Assembly: GCA_023138975.1 (NCBI GenBank)
Contig: JAGLON010000004.1
Span: 172,274-236,273, forward strand
Source: Candidatus Zixiibacteriota bacterium
GTDB lineage: Bacteria > Zixibacteria > MSB-5A5 > GN15 > JAAZOE01
DNA length: 64,000 nucleotides
Reading direction: 5' to 3'
This document shows, one piece after another, positions 36,861 to 45,566 of this stretch. Below the pieces are notes generated by a model. It saw only the letters and a list, made by a program, of their open reading frames with translations, was not told the DNA's origin and made no database searches. Within the stretch, counting starts at the first letter, position 1. Every line of letters starts with the position of its first letter. The position numbers and the translations under genes were made by a program.

Positions 36861-37008
36861 CCCCTCTCATAGAGGGGAAGATGTTGTTAGCTTTCGCAAT
36901 ATTAATCTAATTATTAGACTCTATTAAAATACATAGGCAAATATTTTTGGACATCTCAAATAAATTATATACTAAAGTGACATGATACTGGTCCCCTCTA
37001 GAGAGGGG
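36861..37008. repeat. Pair of related short inverted repeats
   Basis: CCCCTCT-CAT-AGAGGGG at 36861-36877 and CCCCTCT-AG-AGAGGGG at 36993-37008 have the same arms, both followed by GAA, about 115 bp apart. A third small hairpin (CCCGC-AGA-GCGGG, 36830-36842) lies just before. They flank an AT-rich spacer without a gene. This may be a small repeated element pair (MITE- or REP-like) of this genome. Confidence 0.55.
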
Positions 37009-37035
37009 AAATAAAGGGGTGTGTAGACATTATAC

Positions 37036-37066
37036 AAAAAAAAACCCCGGCGAAACCGGGGCTTTT
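37036..37066 (-). terminator. Terminator of the ornithine aminotransferase gene
   Basis: Stem CCCCGG/CCGGGG with loop CGAAA, flanked by nine A on the left, which becomes a T-run on the minus strand. It lies 25 bp downstream of the aminotransferase stop. Confidence 0.88.
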
Positions 37067-37090
37067 AAACTTACTATTTATGAGATCAGC

Positions 37091-38356
37091 TTAGCCAACC
37101 AGCACTTTCTCTAATCTTTCGCAGATGTAATCGATTTCAGCATCACCGATAACCAGCGGAGGGCTGATTCGAATCGTGTGACCGTGAGAATCGTTACAGA
37201 GCATATCCATCTCAAGCATTTTGTGACAGAAATGCATTGCATCACCGGATTTAACTTCGATTCCGATGAACAGGCCGCGTCCGCGAACTTCTTTGACATG
37301 CTTTGACCTGGAGGCAATCTCTTCGATCCGCTTTTGGAGCTTCGCGCCCATTTCAGCCGAACGTTTCGGCAGGTCTTCGTTGATCATAACGTCGAGAGCC
37401 GCAATACCGCAAGCACATGCATAAGGATACCCGCCGAAGGTCGAACCGTCGGAACCGGGACTAAAGACCATATCCATCAGGTGCGCGCTGGTAACCATGA
37501 CCGAAAGCGGAGCCAATCCGCCGGAGATCGCTTTACCCAGCATAATCGCGTCAGGAATGACGTTTTCATGCTCAAAGCAGAACATCTTACCGGTCCGGCC
37601 CATGCCAACCTGGATTTCGTCAAACATAAGAAGCATATCTTTTTCGTCGCAAAGGTCACGGAGTCCCTTGAGGAATCCCGCCGGAGGCTGATACATGCCG
37701 CCTTCACCCTGCATCGGTTCCACAAGGATACCGCAGGTGTTTTCGTTAACGACTTTTTTGACGGCATCAAGATCACCGTATTCGACCGAAACAAATCCTT
37801 CGGTCAACGGGCCAAAGCCCTCTTTATATTTCTTGGAAGTCGAGAAAGAAACGACAGTAACCATACGGCCATGGAAGTTGTTGTTAAAAACAATAATCTC
37901 CTGCTTGCCGTCTTCGATTCCTTTATGCTTCCAGCCAAAATAGCGAGCCAGCTTGATAGCGGTTTCAACCGATTCCACTCCGCCATTTTTCGGCAGAACT
38001 TTGTTACCGGAATTCTCAAAACGAGGCGCCAACTGCGGCAGTATTTCGGCGGTCTTCTTTAAGAATGCGGACAACACATCGGTATAGACGACATTGGAAA
38101 GCACCGAAGCATAACCATTGTCGATAGCTTCTTTGGCTTTTTTCACGATGTAGGGATGATGATGCCCCGGATTAGCGGCAGAATAGGCGGCCAGGCAATC
38201 GAGGACTTTGCGTCCGTCTGCAGTATAGAGCCACGGGCCTTCGGCTTTACGGACGACGGTTTTTAACCGGCCGTAGTGATTGGCTCCAAATTGAGTTTCA
38301 GTGGCGACGATTTCATCGTCTGATAAGGTCGAGTAGCCTAATTTATTTTCGCTCAT
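37091..38356 (-). CDS. rocD: Ornithine aminotransferase-like class III transaminase
   Basis: 421 residues; PLP-dependent transfer of the delta-amino group of ornithine to 2-oxoglutarate, giving glutamate semialdehyde, is the likely reaction. Seen: NHYGRL near the start, LAAYSAANPGHHHP (residues about 55-68), NNNFHGRMVTVVSFS, EPMQGEGGM, and MFDEIQVGMGRTGKMF leading to the PLP lysine in MLGKAISGG (about 279). The GHHHP and FHGR patterns fit the ornithine rather than the acetylornithine subgroup, but an N-acetylornithine or other omega-transaminase is possible. Strong ribosome site CGGAGGTGACTC. Single-gene unit with its own terminator. Confidence 0.87.
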   Translation of the reverse strand: MSENKLGYSTLSDDEIVATETQFGANHYGRLKTVVRKAEGPWLYTADGRKVLDCLAAYSAANPGHHHPYIVKKAKEAIDNGYASVLSNVVYTDVLSAFLKKTAEILPQLAPRFENSGNKVLPKNGGVESVETAIKLARYFGWKHKGIEDGKQEIIVFNNNFHGRMVTVVSFSTSKKYKEGFGPLTEGFVSVEYGDLDAVKKVVNENTCGILVEPMQGEGGMYQPPAGFLKGLRDLCDEKDMLLMFDEIQVGMGRTGKMFCFEHENVIPDAIMLGKAISGGLAPLSVMVTSAHLMDMVFSPGSDGSTFGGYPYACACGIAALDVMINEDLPKRSAEMGAKLQKRIEEIASRSKHVKEVRGRGLFIGIEVKSGDAMHFCHKMLEMDMLCNDSHGHTIRISPPLVIGDAEIDYICERLEKVLVG

Positions 38357-38596
38357 GAGTCACCTCCGAGTCAGTAATTTTATCGGTTCAGCTCCATTCA
38401 GGTTCAATACCTGCCGGAATACGTCGAGCCAATATAATACTTTAAAATAGGCTGGCAACCCCAATCTTATCACTTCCAGAAAAATCTATAACTTTCCTAA
38501 GATGGCAAAAACTAACAAACTTGATTGCTCGTAAGCGTTTAAATGGGGGAAAGTTACGGTAGATAATAACTTCCGTAACTTTGTGCAGAAATTGAG

Positions 38597-39055
38597 CTAC
38601 TTTTTGGTGACTTCCGCTTTAACTTTTAGCTTGGCATCAATCAGGTCTTTGTGATCCAGACGGAGGAGCTTGGCAAAACGGTGAACAAGATAATCTTCAT
38701 GGCCATTTAGATGATCGTCCGAATAAACAACCTGCCAGACCAGTTCGATAATTTTTATCTTCTCCGGCTTGGCAAAATGTTCGTTTATCATGTTGGTAAA
38801 ATAATACATATCAAGCTGACGGTTGACTTCCTTCTCAGCTTCGGAAATAATCTTATCAACTTTATCTTCTGATATCTGAAACCGCCCGGTAAGAGTCTTG
38901 ACTATTACCTGCCGCTCATCGTCAGAAAACTCGTCATCAATATTAGCCATTTCTATCATAAGTGCAGTCGTGGCGATCTGTAAGTCATACTCACTTGCGG
39001 CTTTGTCCTGCGATGTCTCTGTTGTCGCGCCTAATAGTGTATCTAAAAAACCCAT
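38597..39055 (-). CDS. TerB-family protein
   Basis: 152 residues, cytoplasmic, helical. The TerB/DjlA-N-like pattern is clear: IATTALMIEMANIDDEFSDDER (about 28-49), metal-binding-like acidic residues, then ELVWQVVYSDDHLNGHEDYLVHRFAKLL (about 103-130). TerB domains are linked to tellurite resistance and membrane stress, but stand-alone copies like this one are of unknown role. It lies 15 bp downstream of the DCC-family gene on the same strand. Confidence 0.8.
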   Translation of the reverse strand: MGFLDTLLGATTETSQDKAASEYDLQIATTALMIEMANIDDEFSDDERQVIVKTLTGRFQISEDKVDKIISEAEKEVNRQLDMYYFTNMINEHFAKPEKIKIIELVWQVVYSDDHLNGHEDYLVHRFAKLLRLDHKDLIDAKLKVKAEVTKK

Positions 39056-39070
39056 TTAATAATCCTGTCC

Positions 39071-39454
39071 TTACTTTTCAATCGAGCACGTTTCTGTTTT
39101 ACCAAACCAATGATAACGATTTTTGGCGACAATGTCATAGAAAAAATTACGCACGAACACAGGAATTAGTTTCAAAACAATTGCGCCGGCCCATATTCCT
39201 CCAAGTGTCCTCATTATTTCGATAACAGCATCTGACTTGACATAGGGAATTCCCCGCTTGACCAAACCGATCGAGTCGGCCTCCAGAGATTCAAGACCGT
39301 ACTCATTTCTAATTCCTGACGCCTCTTCTGAAGACAGGACGACCATTCGAAATCGGTTCTTTTTATCAAACCGATGAACAAACTTTGCCGTCATTCCGCA
39401 CAGACCGCACTCGCCGTCAAATAGGATAATACATTTTGAAGTATTTATAGTCAT
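39071..39454 (-). CDS. DCC-family (DUF393) thiol-disulfide oxidoreductase-like protein
   Basis: Start taken at ATG 39454 (127 residues); a TTG six codons upstream is also open, and neither has a strong ribosome site. The DGECGLCGMTAKFVHRFDKK motif (Cys pair in DGxCxLC form) and the SDAVIEIMRTLGG part are characteristic of the DCC/YuxK family. Proposed to be a thioredoxin-like redox protein; substrate unknown. It sits between the hmc operon terminator and the TerB-like gene. Confidence 0.82.
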   Translation of the reverse strand: MTINTSKCIILFDGECGLCGMTAKFVHRFDKKNRFRMVVLSSEEASGIRNEYGLESLEADSIGLVKRGIPYVKSDAVIEIMRTLGGIWAGAIVLKLIPVFVRNFFYDIVAKNRYHWFGKTETCSIEK

Positions 39455-39496
39455 CAGGGGTATAAACAACAAAACCGGTCACTTGTTCTTGAAATC

Positions 39497-39534
39497 AAAA
39501 AAAAACCACCGGAAAGATATTCATTCCGGTGGTT
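39497..39534 (-). terminator. Terminator of the Hmc/Tmc operon
   Basis: Eleven-bp stem AACCACCGGAA / TTCCGGTGGTT around a nine-base loop, with an A-run on the left that is a T-run on the minus strand. It lies 28 bp after the hmcD stop. Confidence 0.9.
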
Positions 39535-39561
39535 CAGATTCTAACTATTTGAAAAAGAGTC

Positions 39562-39699
39562 TTAGTCTTCCTTTTTATCCCGGCGAAAGAGAAAACACCA
39601 GAACGCGGTAAACCCTATCAAATAACTTACGGCAAGGATATACACAACACCTTTAGTGTGGGTCATGAAATCCTGCAATGTATAAATCATATCTGACAT
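39562..39699 (-). CDS. hmcD: HmcD-like small membrane subunit
   Basis: A 45-residue gene. It reads MSDMIYTLQDFMTHTKG, then one helix (about 18-37, VYILAVSYLIGFTAFWCFLF) and a basic RRDKKED end. The HTKGVVYILAVSYLIGFTAFW pattern and the place right after the hmcC gene match HmcD of sulfate reducers, a small subunit of the Hmc transmembrane complex. A good ribosome site (GGAGAGAAATC) lies in the 14-bp gap after hmcC. Confidence 0.8.
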   Translation of the reverse strand: MSDMIYTLQDFMTHTKGVVYILAVSYLIGFTAFWCFLFRRDKKED

Positions 39700-39713
39700 G
39701 ATTTCTCTCCGTG

Positions 39714-40880
39714 TTAGTGTTCTTCCGGATAATCCGGGTGCTGATGAAGAATCGGCATTTTAGTTACAATAAACTTATATACGACCAACCCTATCGTTAT
39801 AACAAACAGTGAGATGCCAATTTCCATCCAATGAGGAGTGTATCTTTCCGACGCAGGTAGATGGTAATTAAAACAGAAAAATGAGATATTCAACCGGTTC
39901 AGGACAATCCCCAGAACCGTCCAGAACGCTGCGAATTTAATAATCTTCGCGTTTTTATCCCTTACTCCCAACGCATATAAGAAACATGGGAACGCCACAA
40001 AACCAATCAGCTCAAGCTGATACCAGAATCCGTATCCGGTAAAGAGTAAATCCCAGTGATTACCCAGGGCCAGTCCAAAAACCTTGACAGCGAAATACCC
40101 GGCCAAAACCAGAGCCGCCGCACGACCAAATCCGAACGTGACATGCCTTGAAGCTTCAATATGATGAGCATCCATTTTATCATGGAAATTTCTATGGGAC
40201 ATTGTACTTTCAAAAATTACCATAGACAAACCGGCCGCGATACTGGAGACAAAAAAGAACACCGGCAGGTACGACGAATACCAGAGCGGATGCAGTTTAG
40301 ACGGAACAATTAAGTACATCGCTCCCAACGACGACTGATGCAGCGTTGACAACACAACTCCAAAAACCGTCAATAGTATTGTCAGCCTGACGACGACCTT
40401 GCGAATTTTCTTTAGTCCCAGCCATTCCAGCGCCGCTGGTGAAAACTCAAGGAACAGGACTGTCAAATACAAACCGACACAGGCGCCCACTTCGAACATG
40501 ATAGACGTTACGCCCTGATTGACCATAAACGGGTACGGCAGTCTCCACGGGCGTCCAACATCAAACAGCAAGGCGAAGACAACTAACGAATAACCTAAAA
40601 AGCCGGTTAGAATAGCAGGACGAACGGCGGCATGGAATTTCTTCATACCAAAAAGTTCGACGGCAGCGGCGGTAACATATCCTCCGGCCGCCAGAGCTAC
40701 ACCGGTGAGAAGATCAAACCCGATCCATATTCCCCAGGGATTGGTGTGATCGAGATTAGTCACAGCTCCGAGCCCTTGAGTGAAGCGCATTATCGCGATT
40801 GGGATACCTCCCAGAATTATCAACGCCGCGATAATATTAAACGGGGTGAAAAGAGATTTTTTTACGGCCTGGTCGCTCAT
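39714..40880 (-). CDS. hmcC: HmcC, NrfD/HybB-family membrane subunit
   Basis: 388 residues with about ten membrane helices. NrfD-type features: [24 protein letters not shown] at the start, [37 protein letters not shown] and [16 protein letters not shown]. It passes electrons or quinol-coupled charge between the periplasmic ferredoxin-like HmcB and the membrane. Its start overlaps the hmcB stop by four bases (ATGA), indicating coupling. Confidence 0.92.
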   Translation of the reverse strand: MSDQAVKKSLFTPFNIIAALIILGGIPIAIMRFTQGLGAVTNLDHTNPWGIWIGFDLLTGVALAAGGYVTAAAVELFGMKKFHAAVRPAILTGFLGYSLVVFALLFDVGRPWRLPYPFMVNQGVTSIMFEVGACVGLYLTVLFLEFSPAALEWLGLKKIRKVVVRLTILLTVFGVVLSTLHQSSLGAMYLIVPSKLHPLWYSSYLPVFFFVSSIAAGLSMVIFESTMSHRNFHDKMDAHHIEASRHVTFGFGRAAALVLAGYFAVKVFGLALGNHWDLLFTGYGFWYQLELIGFVAFPCFLYALGVRDKNAKIIKFAAFWTVLGIVLNRLNISFFCFNYHLPASERYTPHWMEIGISLFVITIGLVVYKFIVTKMPILHQHPDYPEEH

Positions 40881-41941
40881 TTCGCCTCCTCCCCGTTTTG
40901 ATTTTCATCTTTGGCTTTGGCCGCTTCTTCAAGCGCTTTTTTGACCTCTCGCTTGACAGCAAACCCTTGCTGTTTCAAAGCCTGCTCTTTGGCTTTCTTA
41001 ACTTTTTCCTCGCCTTCTGCGGTAGTAACAGCTTTCATCTCGGCCACAGCATCTTCTTTCTCTTTTTTGGCAATTATATCTTTACGCCGATTGATAACGT
41101 AAATACCGCCTAAAAGTACCGGCCACATGCCGATAATAACCGGAACCATCGCCAGCGCCCCTGAAGTCAATTCGGGAGCCGGTGTGATACCGAGATCGGT
41201 TCGCATACCGAGTTCTTCGAACGGTTCTTCGGAAATGTACAGCCAGTTGGTTCCACCAACTTCATTTTCGCCATAGATATGATTGATATACCTGTCGGGA
41301 TGCTTGCGCATTCGCTCTTTGGCGATAGTTATCAAATCTTCCCGTTTGCCGAATGTTAATGCTTCCATCGGGCAGGCTTCCACGCATCCGGGCAGCTTGC
41401 CTTCTTTTACCCGAGGCAAACACATCGTACATTTCATGACTTTCGGCGTCAAGGCATCGTCGTAGGTATAGGTCGGGACATTAAACGGACAGGCAATCAG
41501 GCAATAACGGCAACCGACGCAGACCGACTCGTCATAGACCACGGCGCCTTCGGGTGATTTGGTGAAGGCTCCGACAAAACAGGCCGAGGCGCAGGCCGGT
41601 TCTTTGCAATGATTACACTGCTGTTTTCGAAACACCCCGTTTTTGGGAGGAGGACCCTCTTTATACTTATTTACAACGGTATAATTCGTGTCATCGGTTC
41701 TGCGAATCGTATTTAGAACCGACTTATCATCAAACGGTTTTTCCGGCGCGGGCAAATCATTGACTTCATGGCAAGCGGCTTCACATGAACGGCAACCTAT
41801 ACATAGGCTGGCATCATGCAACACACCGTAACTATCGGCATAACCCTCAAAATGGTCATGAGCCTGAACGCTTTTCGGCACCGCTACCGCGATTCCGGCT
41901 CCGGCCACCCATTTTAGAAAACTTCTGCGTGACGTACTCAT
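40877..41941 (-). CDS. hmcB: HmcB, Tat-exported four-cluster ferredoxin subunit
   Basis: 354 residues. N-terminal Tat signal [20 protein letters not shown]. Four cysteine sets for [4Fe-4S] clusters: [38 protein letters not shown] and CTMCLPR...CVEACPM. A membrane helix follows (about 257-275, [19 protein letters not shown]), then a long basic/acidic coiled C-terminus rich in Lys, Ala and Glu (about 280-354), which is longer than I would expect. Ribosome site AAGGAGCCAAATAG. It should take electrons from the multihaem cytochrome HmcA. Confidence 0.92.
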   Translation of the reverse strand: MSTSRRSFLKWVAGAGIAVAVPKSVQAHDHFEGYADSYGVLHDASLCIGCRSCEAACHEVNDLPAPEKPFDDKSVLNTIRRTDDTNYTVVNKYKEGPPPKNGVFRKQQCNHCKEPACASACFVGAFTKSPEGAVVYDESVCVGCRYCLIACPFNVPTYTYDDALTPKVMKCTMCLPRVKEGKLPGCVEACPMEALTFGKREDLITIAKERMRKHPDRYINHIYGENEVGGTNWLYISEEPFEELGMRTDLGITPAPELTSGALAMVPVIIGMWPVLLGGIYVINRRKDIIAKKEKEDAVAEMKAVTTAEGEEKVKKAKEQALKQQGFAVKREVKKALEEAAKAKDENQNGEEAK

Positions 41942-41967
41942 CTATTTGGCTCCTTCGTCGATCACCG

Positions 41968-43518
41968 TCAGTTACCGGTTTTTTGCGCGTGGCATCCGAC
42001 GCAATCTGAAGGTTCTGTTATGTTCATTTCCTGATGGCACCCGATACACTGACGATGGAAGGCGCCGTATAATCCGGGCTTATGTATATCAGATTCGTTA
42101 AACGGTTGGTTATGACAGCTTTCGCAAAGCGGAGGAATCTCTCCTGCCGGACTATGATGATGACATCCCTGACAGAGAACATCTTCACTGCCATGAAAAT
42201 ACTCAGCAATTTTACTGTCCTTCACATGCTTCGCCAAAACATCAATTATTTTCTTATGAGGGAAAACAGCCGGTTCGTATTTATCAGACAACGTCCCGAT
42301 AAATACCGTATCCGGGATATCTTTTGCTCTGAAAGTCAGCTTTGAAATCTTAACCGGATTCTGTTTTTTCATTTTCGAAGTTGTCATCCTGACGGCCGCA
42401 TCCGGTTTTGGTCCGGAATGGCAGATCGTGCAGGACTGCTCGGACAGCTTCCCCTGCTCCATCATCGAATGACATCCGGCGCATTCAGATCTAGATTTCT
42501 CTTCATCGTGACAACCGATACAGCTATGCTTGGAATTCACGTCATGCATAGCCTGTTGTATCGTAACTTGCGTGACAGCCTCATCAGTAGGAATCAGCAA
42601 ATGACATTCTTTACAGGCTTTCATCGTCTCATGATGGCAGGTGCGGCAATCATCCAGATATTCCTCATGACTGATATGCCAGAACGGTACGGTTGACATT
42701 TTACTGTCAGTTATTTCATTTTCACCAACTGTCAAAAACAGCTTGTCCGGTTGTTCGCGAAACAGCCGTTTAGGGTTCTCGACCACTTTGAAATTCGTTT
42801 GCGCCACAGCATCATGACAACCGGCGCAGGTTGTCGGACCGGAATCATCATTTACAAGGTGACAGCCGAAACACTGATAATGAGCCGCCTGTTCAAGCGG
42901 AATTTTGTTATCTATTTTCTCCTGCTTATGACAATCACGGCAGGAGCTTTCCTGATTCTTGGCATAGACCAATTGCTTGCTATTCTCATCATACACATGG
43001 TGACAATGCTCGCATTTCTCCATATTGGCCTCAGCATGACGAAAATGGAGCGATTTATTAAACCCGATTTCACTCCAGGACGATTGATACACAGGTTGAC
43101 GACGGTGGCAATCACCGCAGACAACCGGACCGGAGTTTTCGGGATCCCGCTCCTTATGACAATCGATACAGCCGGTATGATACTGATCAAAAACCGTTTC
43201 ATAGTCGGTCGTTCCCGTTCGATTGAATAAAGGAATATATTTATCCTTGTCGTTTTTTGTATGGCAGGTCTCGCAGGATTTCCCCTCTTTTGCCAACGCG
43301 TCAGTGTGCAAATCATGAGGAAACAGCACCGTCTCGCGCTCTAAATCACCGAATGTTTTCATATCATCGATAGTAATCACATCAGCCCGCTCAATTATTT
43401 CAACAGCTTTACTTTCGACGCATCCACCGATGAACAAGACCGAGAACAATAAAACGATAGCAGATAGGCATGCAACGATATAAGACTTCGTCAACGATTT
43501 ATAACTTCTATTGATCAT
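41968..43518 (-). CDS. hmcA: HmcA-like sixteen-haem cytochrome c
   Basis: 516 residues with exactly sixteen CXXCH haem motifs by my count (SCETCH, GCIDCH, VCGDCH, KCEHCH, SCRDCH, QCFGCH, TCAGCH, DCRTCH, ACKECH, SCIGCH, ECAGCH, SCTICH, LCQGCH, LCESCH, QCIGCH, DCVGCH), the number known for HmcA of Desulfovibrio. The N-terminus is a lipoprotein-type signal (FIGGC, about residue 33), so the cytochrome may be lipid-anchored. It would collect periplasmic electrons, for instance from hydrogenase or formate dehydrogenase. Strong ribosome site; start overlaps the hmcF stop (ATGA). Confidence 0.93.
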   Translation of the reverse strand: MINRSYKSLTKSYIVACLSAIVLLFSVLFIGGCVESKAVEIIERADVITIDDMKTFGDLERETVLFPHDLHTDALAKEGKSCETCHTKNDKDKYIPLFNRTGTTDYETVFDQYHTGCIDCHKERDPENSGPVVCGDCHRRQPVYQSSWSEIGFNKSLHFRHAEANMEKCEHCHHVYDENSKQLVYAKNQESSCRDCHKQEKIDNKIPLEQAAHYQCFGCHLVNDDSGPTTCAGCHDAVAQTNFKVVENPKRLFREQPDKLFLTVGENEITDSKMSTVPFWHISHEEYLDDCRTCHHETMKACKECHLLIPTDEAVTQVTIQQAMHDVNSKHSCIGCHDEEKSRSECAGCHSMMEQGKLSEQSCTICHSGPKPDAAVRMTTSKMKKQNPVKISKLTFRAKDIPDTVFIGTLSDKYEPAVFPHKKIIDVLAKHVKDSKIAEYFHGSEDVLCQGCHHHSPAGEIPPLCESCHNQPFNESDIHKPGLYGAFHRQCIGCHQEMNITEPSDCVGCHAQKTGN

Positions 43519-44849
43519 GCCCCCTCCCCTCTCATCTCATCCGGAATTTCCATCGTTTCCATCAATATCTCGCTGATGAACTTGACATGCTTACCCAGCT
43601 TGTAATGGCCGATAATATCCTCAATACCGCTATGACAGTTGTGGCATGGAGTGATCACAATATCGGCGCCGGTTCTTTCAATTTGTTCAGCCTTGATGCG
43701 GTTAGATATCATCCTACTGCGCTTCCAAGGCGGCCCGCAGTTAATAACTCCACCTCCGGCGGCACAACAGTAATTATGCTCCTGATTGGGAGCCATATCG
43801 GTAAACTTTTCACAGGTAGCGTCTATAATATAACGAAGCTTATCCCCCAGTCCCCTACCGCGAACGGTATTACAGGGATCCTGAACGGTTACATGCTCTT
43901 TTATTTTCTGTTTAATCTTAATCTTACCGGTGGAAATCAGATCATAATAAAACTCAATCGCGTGCACCATTTGAATCGGAGGAAACTGCCACCCCAGCCA
44001 GCGCGGGCCGTCATAAACCGCGCCCCGGAAAGCATGGCCGCATTCTCCCATAACAATCTTCTTGACCTTTAAGCGAGCCGCTGTTTCCCAATGGAGGCGT
44101 TCGACCCGGCCCATAATCTCAAAATCACCCGAGTACATGGCCATATTAGAGTTATCCCAGCCGTCGGTAGCCGGCATGGTCCAGTCTAATCCGGCGACTC
44201 TCATAATGATGGCTATGTTTCCCAACAGCTGAGCCAGAATTTTCGGCTCCGGCGCGATTACAGAATACATAATATCGGCGCCTTCCTTCTCAAGCGGAAT
44301 TCGGGCGGTTGGAATTTCCAGCAGAGCATCCTCTTCCTGCCATTGCAAAGTGTCAATCCATTCATCCTGCTGGACCCACATCTGATTGCTAGTCGCGGCA
44401 TGACTGTTGGTCGTATCCTGTAAATATTGAGGGACAACATCCAGAAGCGCGCAAATGCGGCGGGCTGTCATTATTAAATAAGAGATATCAATACCGAACG
44501 GACAGTACATACTGCACCGACGGCAGGCTCCGCATTCGGTAAAAGCTATCTGAGCCATATTCCGGATAAACTCACCGTCAACTTTTCCTTTTCGTTTGAC
44601 CAATTCCCAAATAGTGTTTTTCACTTTGGAGACCGGAGCAAACATCGGGTCTTTGTCGCGGGATAAATAAGTATGACATGCTTCGGCGCAGAGACCGCAC
44701 CGAACGCAGGTATCCAGATATACTTTCAGCCGGGCAGCGCATTCATTGTCCAGGACATGATTGACAGTTTTTTCAATACGCTCCGGCGTGAGTTTCTTTA
44801 TTGGTTCATCGAGGCCAACATCGGCAACTCTCTCGACGTCTTCTCTCAT
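43515..44849 (-). CDS. hmcF: HmcF/TmcB-like cytoplasmic Fe-S protein with CCG domains
   Basis: Start placed at ATG 44849 (GGGAGGTGA ribosome site, seven bases away); a TTG 18 bases upstream lies inside that site. 444 residues. Two [4Fe-4S] motifs (CVRCGLCAEACH and CGACRRCSMYCP, about residues 33-110), then a HdrB/HdrD-type CCG region: GECGHAF, CNTVRGRGLGDKL, YCCAAGGGVINCGP and CHNCHSGI. Such proteins form the cytoplasmic redox end of Hmc, Tmc and Dsr complexes and may reduce a disulfide. The family name HmcF or TmcB cannot be separated by eye. Confidence 0.9.
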   Translation of the reverse strand: MREDVERVADVGLDEPIKKLTPERIEKTVNHVLDNECAARLKVYLDTCVRCGLCAEACHTYLSRDKDPMFAPVSKVKNTIWELVKRKGKVDGEFIRNMAQIAFTECGACRRCSMYCPFGIDISYLIMTARRICALLDVVPQYLQDTTNSHAATSNQMWVQQDEWIDTLQWQEEDALLEIPTARIPLEKEGADIMYSVIAPEPKILAQLLGNIAIIMRVAGLDWTMPATDGWDNSNMAMYSGDFEIMGRVERLHWETAARLKVKKIVMGECGHAFRGAVYDGPRWLGWQFPPIQMVHAIEFYYDLISTGKIKIKQKIKEHVTVQDPCNTVRGRGLGDKLRYIIDATCEKFTDMAPNQEHNYCCAAGGGVINCGPPWKRSRMISNRIKAEQIERTGADIVITPCHNCHSGIEDIIGHYKLGKHVKFISEILMETMEIPDEMRGEGA

Positions 44850-44882
44850 TTGTCGGTCACCTCCCAAAGAAGCGATATCATT

Positions 44883-45530
44883 TTACCAGTCTCTGGCATT
44901 ACGGACATATCCAAATTCACAGCCCATATATCCCCGGGTCAATGGAAACATTATCATATGGACCATTCTTGTAAACGGCACGACGCACAACCACAATGCA
45001 CCGCTCCACATGTGCAGGATGATTATCGTCTGGTACTCAAACACCTGAAAATAGGCCAACAACCCGGTGATAAACGGCCCCAGAACTATTGCGAGCAGCA
45101 CGAAATCACTGAACGACGATACTAACCGTACGGTCGGGTCAGCGATTCTTCTCAATCCAAATAGTATCCCGCCGCAAATCACGAATAAAGTCATTACCGT
45201 ACTCAATCCAGCCGGGAGCGTCCACCAATCGAAGCCCCAGGATTCCTTGAACAATACGACGTGTCCCAGAGTCAAAAGCGGCGTTGCTAAAAGACAAATA
45301 TGAAACAGAAATGAAAAAATCGTAAAAGCCGGACGCATACGCATATTGACACTGCCTAAAGGCATAATCCAATGCATAATGGAACGCAGGCTGAATTTCC
45401 ATTTCATATAAGGCAGAACGACCTTATCCTTTTTGGATTGAATTATCGTGGATATAATGCGGTATAGACTACCTCCGAAAAACACCGCAAAGGCTATCCA
45501 CACCAGAGGACCTCGAGAAAACTCGTACAT
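44883..45530 (-). CDS. hmcE: HmcE/TmcC-like membrane cytochrome b subunit
   Basis: 215 residues with about five to six membrane helices, of the nitrate reductase gamma (NarI-like) fold. Candidate haem-ligand histidines: MHWIMP (about 53), FHICLL (about 76), LGHVVLF (about 88), LHMWSGALW (about 178) and MVHMIMFPLTRGYMG near the end. It links periplasmic HmcA to the cytoplasmic Fe-S protein, probably with menaquinone. Ribosome site AGAGGGATTGAA; 33 bp before hmcF. Confidence 0.88.
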   Translation of the reverse strand: MYEFSRGPLVWIAFAVFFGGSLYRIISTIIQSKKDKVVLPYMKWKFSLRSIMHWIMPLGSVNMRMRPAFTIFSFLFHICLLATPLLTLGHVVLFKESWGFDWWTLPAGLSTVMTLFVICGGILFGLRRIADPTVRLVSSFSDFVLLAIVLGPFITGLLAYFQVFEYQTIIILHMWSGALWLCVVPFTRMVHMIMFPLTRGYMGCEFGYVRNARDW

Positions 45531-45566
45531 TTCAATCCCTCTATAAAAAGACGATTACAGGCTATC

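Noticed and set aside
37334..38062. 242-codon plus-strand frame opposite the aminotransferase
   Set aside because: Antisense shadow; the other strand has a complete class III transaminase with strong ribosome site.
38597..39055. Possible tellurite-resistance operon on the basis of the TerB-like gene
   Set aside because: No terA, terC, terD or terZ neighbour; the gene is next to a DCC-family protein only.
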